A stretch of 5,441 nt of DNA from Phycisphaerae bacterium (lineage in GTDB: Bacteria; Planctomycetota; Phycisphaerae; UBA1845; PWPN01): positions 1-5,441 of the forward strand of contig PWPN01000071.1 of assembly GCA_003557125.1 (NCBI GenBank). The letters are read 5' to 3'. The notes beneath the pieces are model-generated. The model was not told where the DNA came from, made no database searches, and saw only the letters and a list, made by a program, of their open reading frames with translations. Made by a program: the position numbers and the translations under genes. Below, in pieces: positions 5,339 to 5,441 of the stretch. Numbering within the stretch: position 1 is the first letter of the stretch; every line of letters begins with the position of its first letter.

Positions 5339-5441
5339 CGCCACGGTTCCTCATCCAGAAATCGATACCGAGCAGCAGTCTGGTGAATGCCCAGGCGTAC
5401 GCCGTGCTCAATATCAGAAGGAACACGATCCAGACTCCAAC
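5325..5441 (-). CDS. C-terminal end of an upstream membrane protein, truncated by the window edge
   Basis: The minus-strand frame is open from the window edge at 5441 to a TGA at 5327-5325, giving 38 residues. They comprise one hydrophobic helix (VGVWIVFLLILSTAYAWAF, then TRLLLGI) followed by a short basic/polar tail (FWMRNRGDDAS), so the C-terminus probably faces the cytoplasm. The last 14 nt overlap the start of the 383-residue membrane-protein gene (ATGACGCAAGCTGA shared in two frames), a typical arrangement of co-translated, functionally linked genes. The Shine-Dalgarno of the downstream gene lies inside this one. The fragment is too short to assign a family; it could be a last transmembrane helix of a multi-pass protein. 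Confidence 0.7.
   Translation of the reverse strand, partial: VGVWIVFLLILSTAYAWAFTRLLLGIDFWMRNRGDDAS

Overview
The window looks like an integration or accessory region of a fairly GC-rich proteobacterium. A gammaproteobacterium is the most natural guess, because KfrA-type coiled-coil DNA-binding proteins are mainly proteobacterial, but no taxonomic marker is present. There are no rRNA, tRNA, CRISPR or IS features. The only direct mobility gene is a complete tyrosine recombinase.

Layout, left to right. (1) 3-929, plus strand: the 3' part of a protein built from degenerate helical repeats of about 39 residues; its start lies outside the window. (2) 930-1300: a non-coding gap between convergent genes, holding a few short dyads. 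(3) 1301-2524, minus strand: a complete 407-residue tyrosine recombinase with all six expected catalytic residues. (4) 2525-2952: a 428-bp divergent intergenic region unusually rich in inverted repeats. On the recombinase side these include nested dyads around a 10-bp-arm, 7-nt-spacer site at 2641-2667. On the other side are a CTGTGA-N8-TCACAG dyad and a cluster of GCGAAAT-like motifs. (5) 2953-4062, plus strand: a KfrA-like protein with an N-terminal winged-helix-type DNA-binding region and a long Ala/Glu/Arg-rich coiled coil. (6) 4063-4186: a short convergent gap with two adjacent GC-rich hairpins. (7) 4187-5338, minus strand: an unrecognised 383-residue membrane-anchored protein. (8) 5325-5441, minus strand: the C-terminal 38 residues of an upstream membrane protein whose stop codon overlaps the start of the 383-residue gene by 14 nt, so the two are very probably one operon.

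How they may work together (inference). The recombinase and the KfrA-like protein form a divergent pair sharing one control region, the usual arrangement for an integrase and a regulator or accessory DNA-binding protein of an integrative element. The repeat protein on the left and the membrane-protein operon on the right could be cargo or host flank; no attL/attR pair is visible to decide. Base composition differs visibly: the KfrA-like gene is much richer in G+C than the membrane-protein gene and the AT-rich patch at about 2740-2870, which fits a mosaic accessory region. The best candidates for something undescribed are the structured int-kfrA intergenic region, the two-gene membrane operon and the 39-residue-repeat protein.
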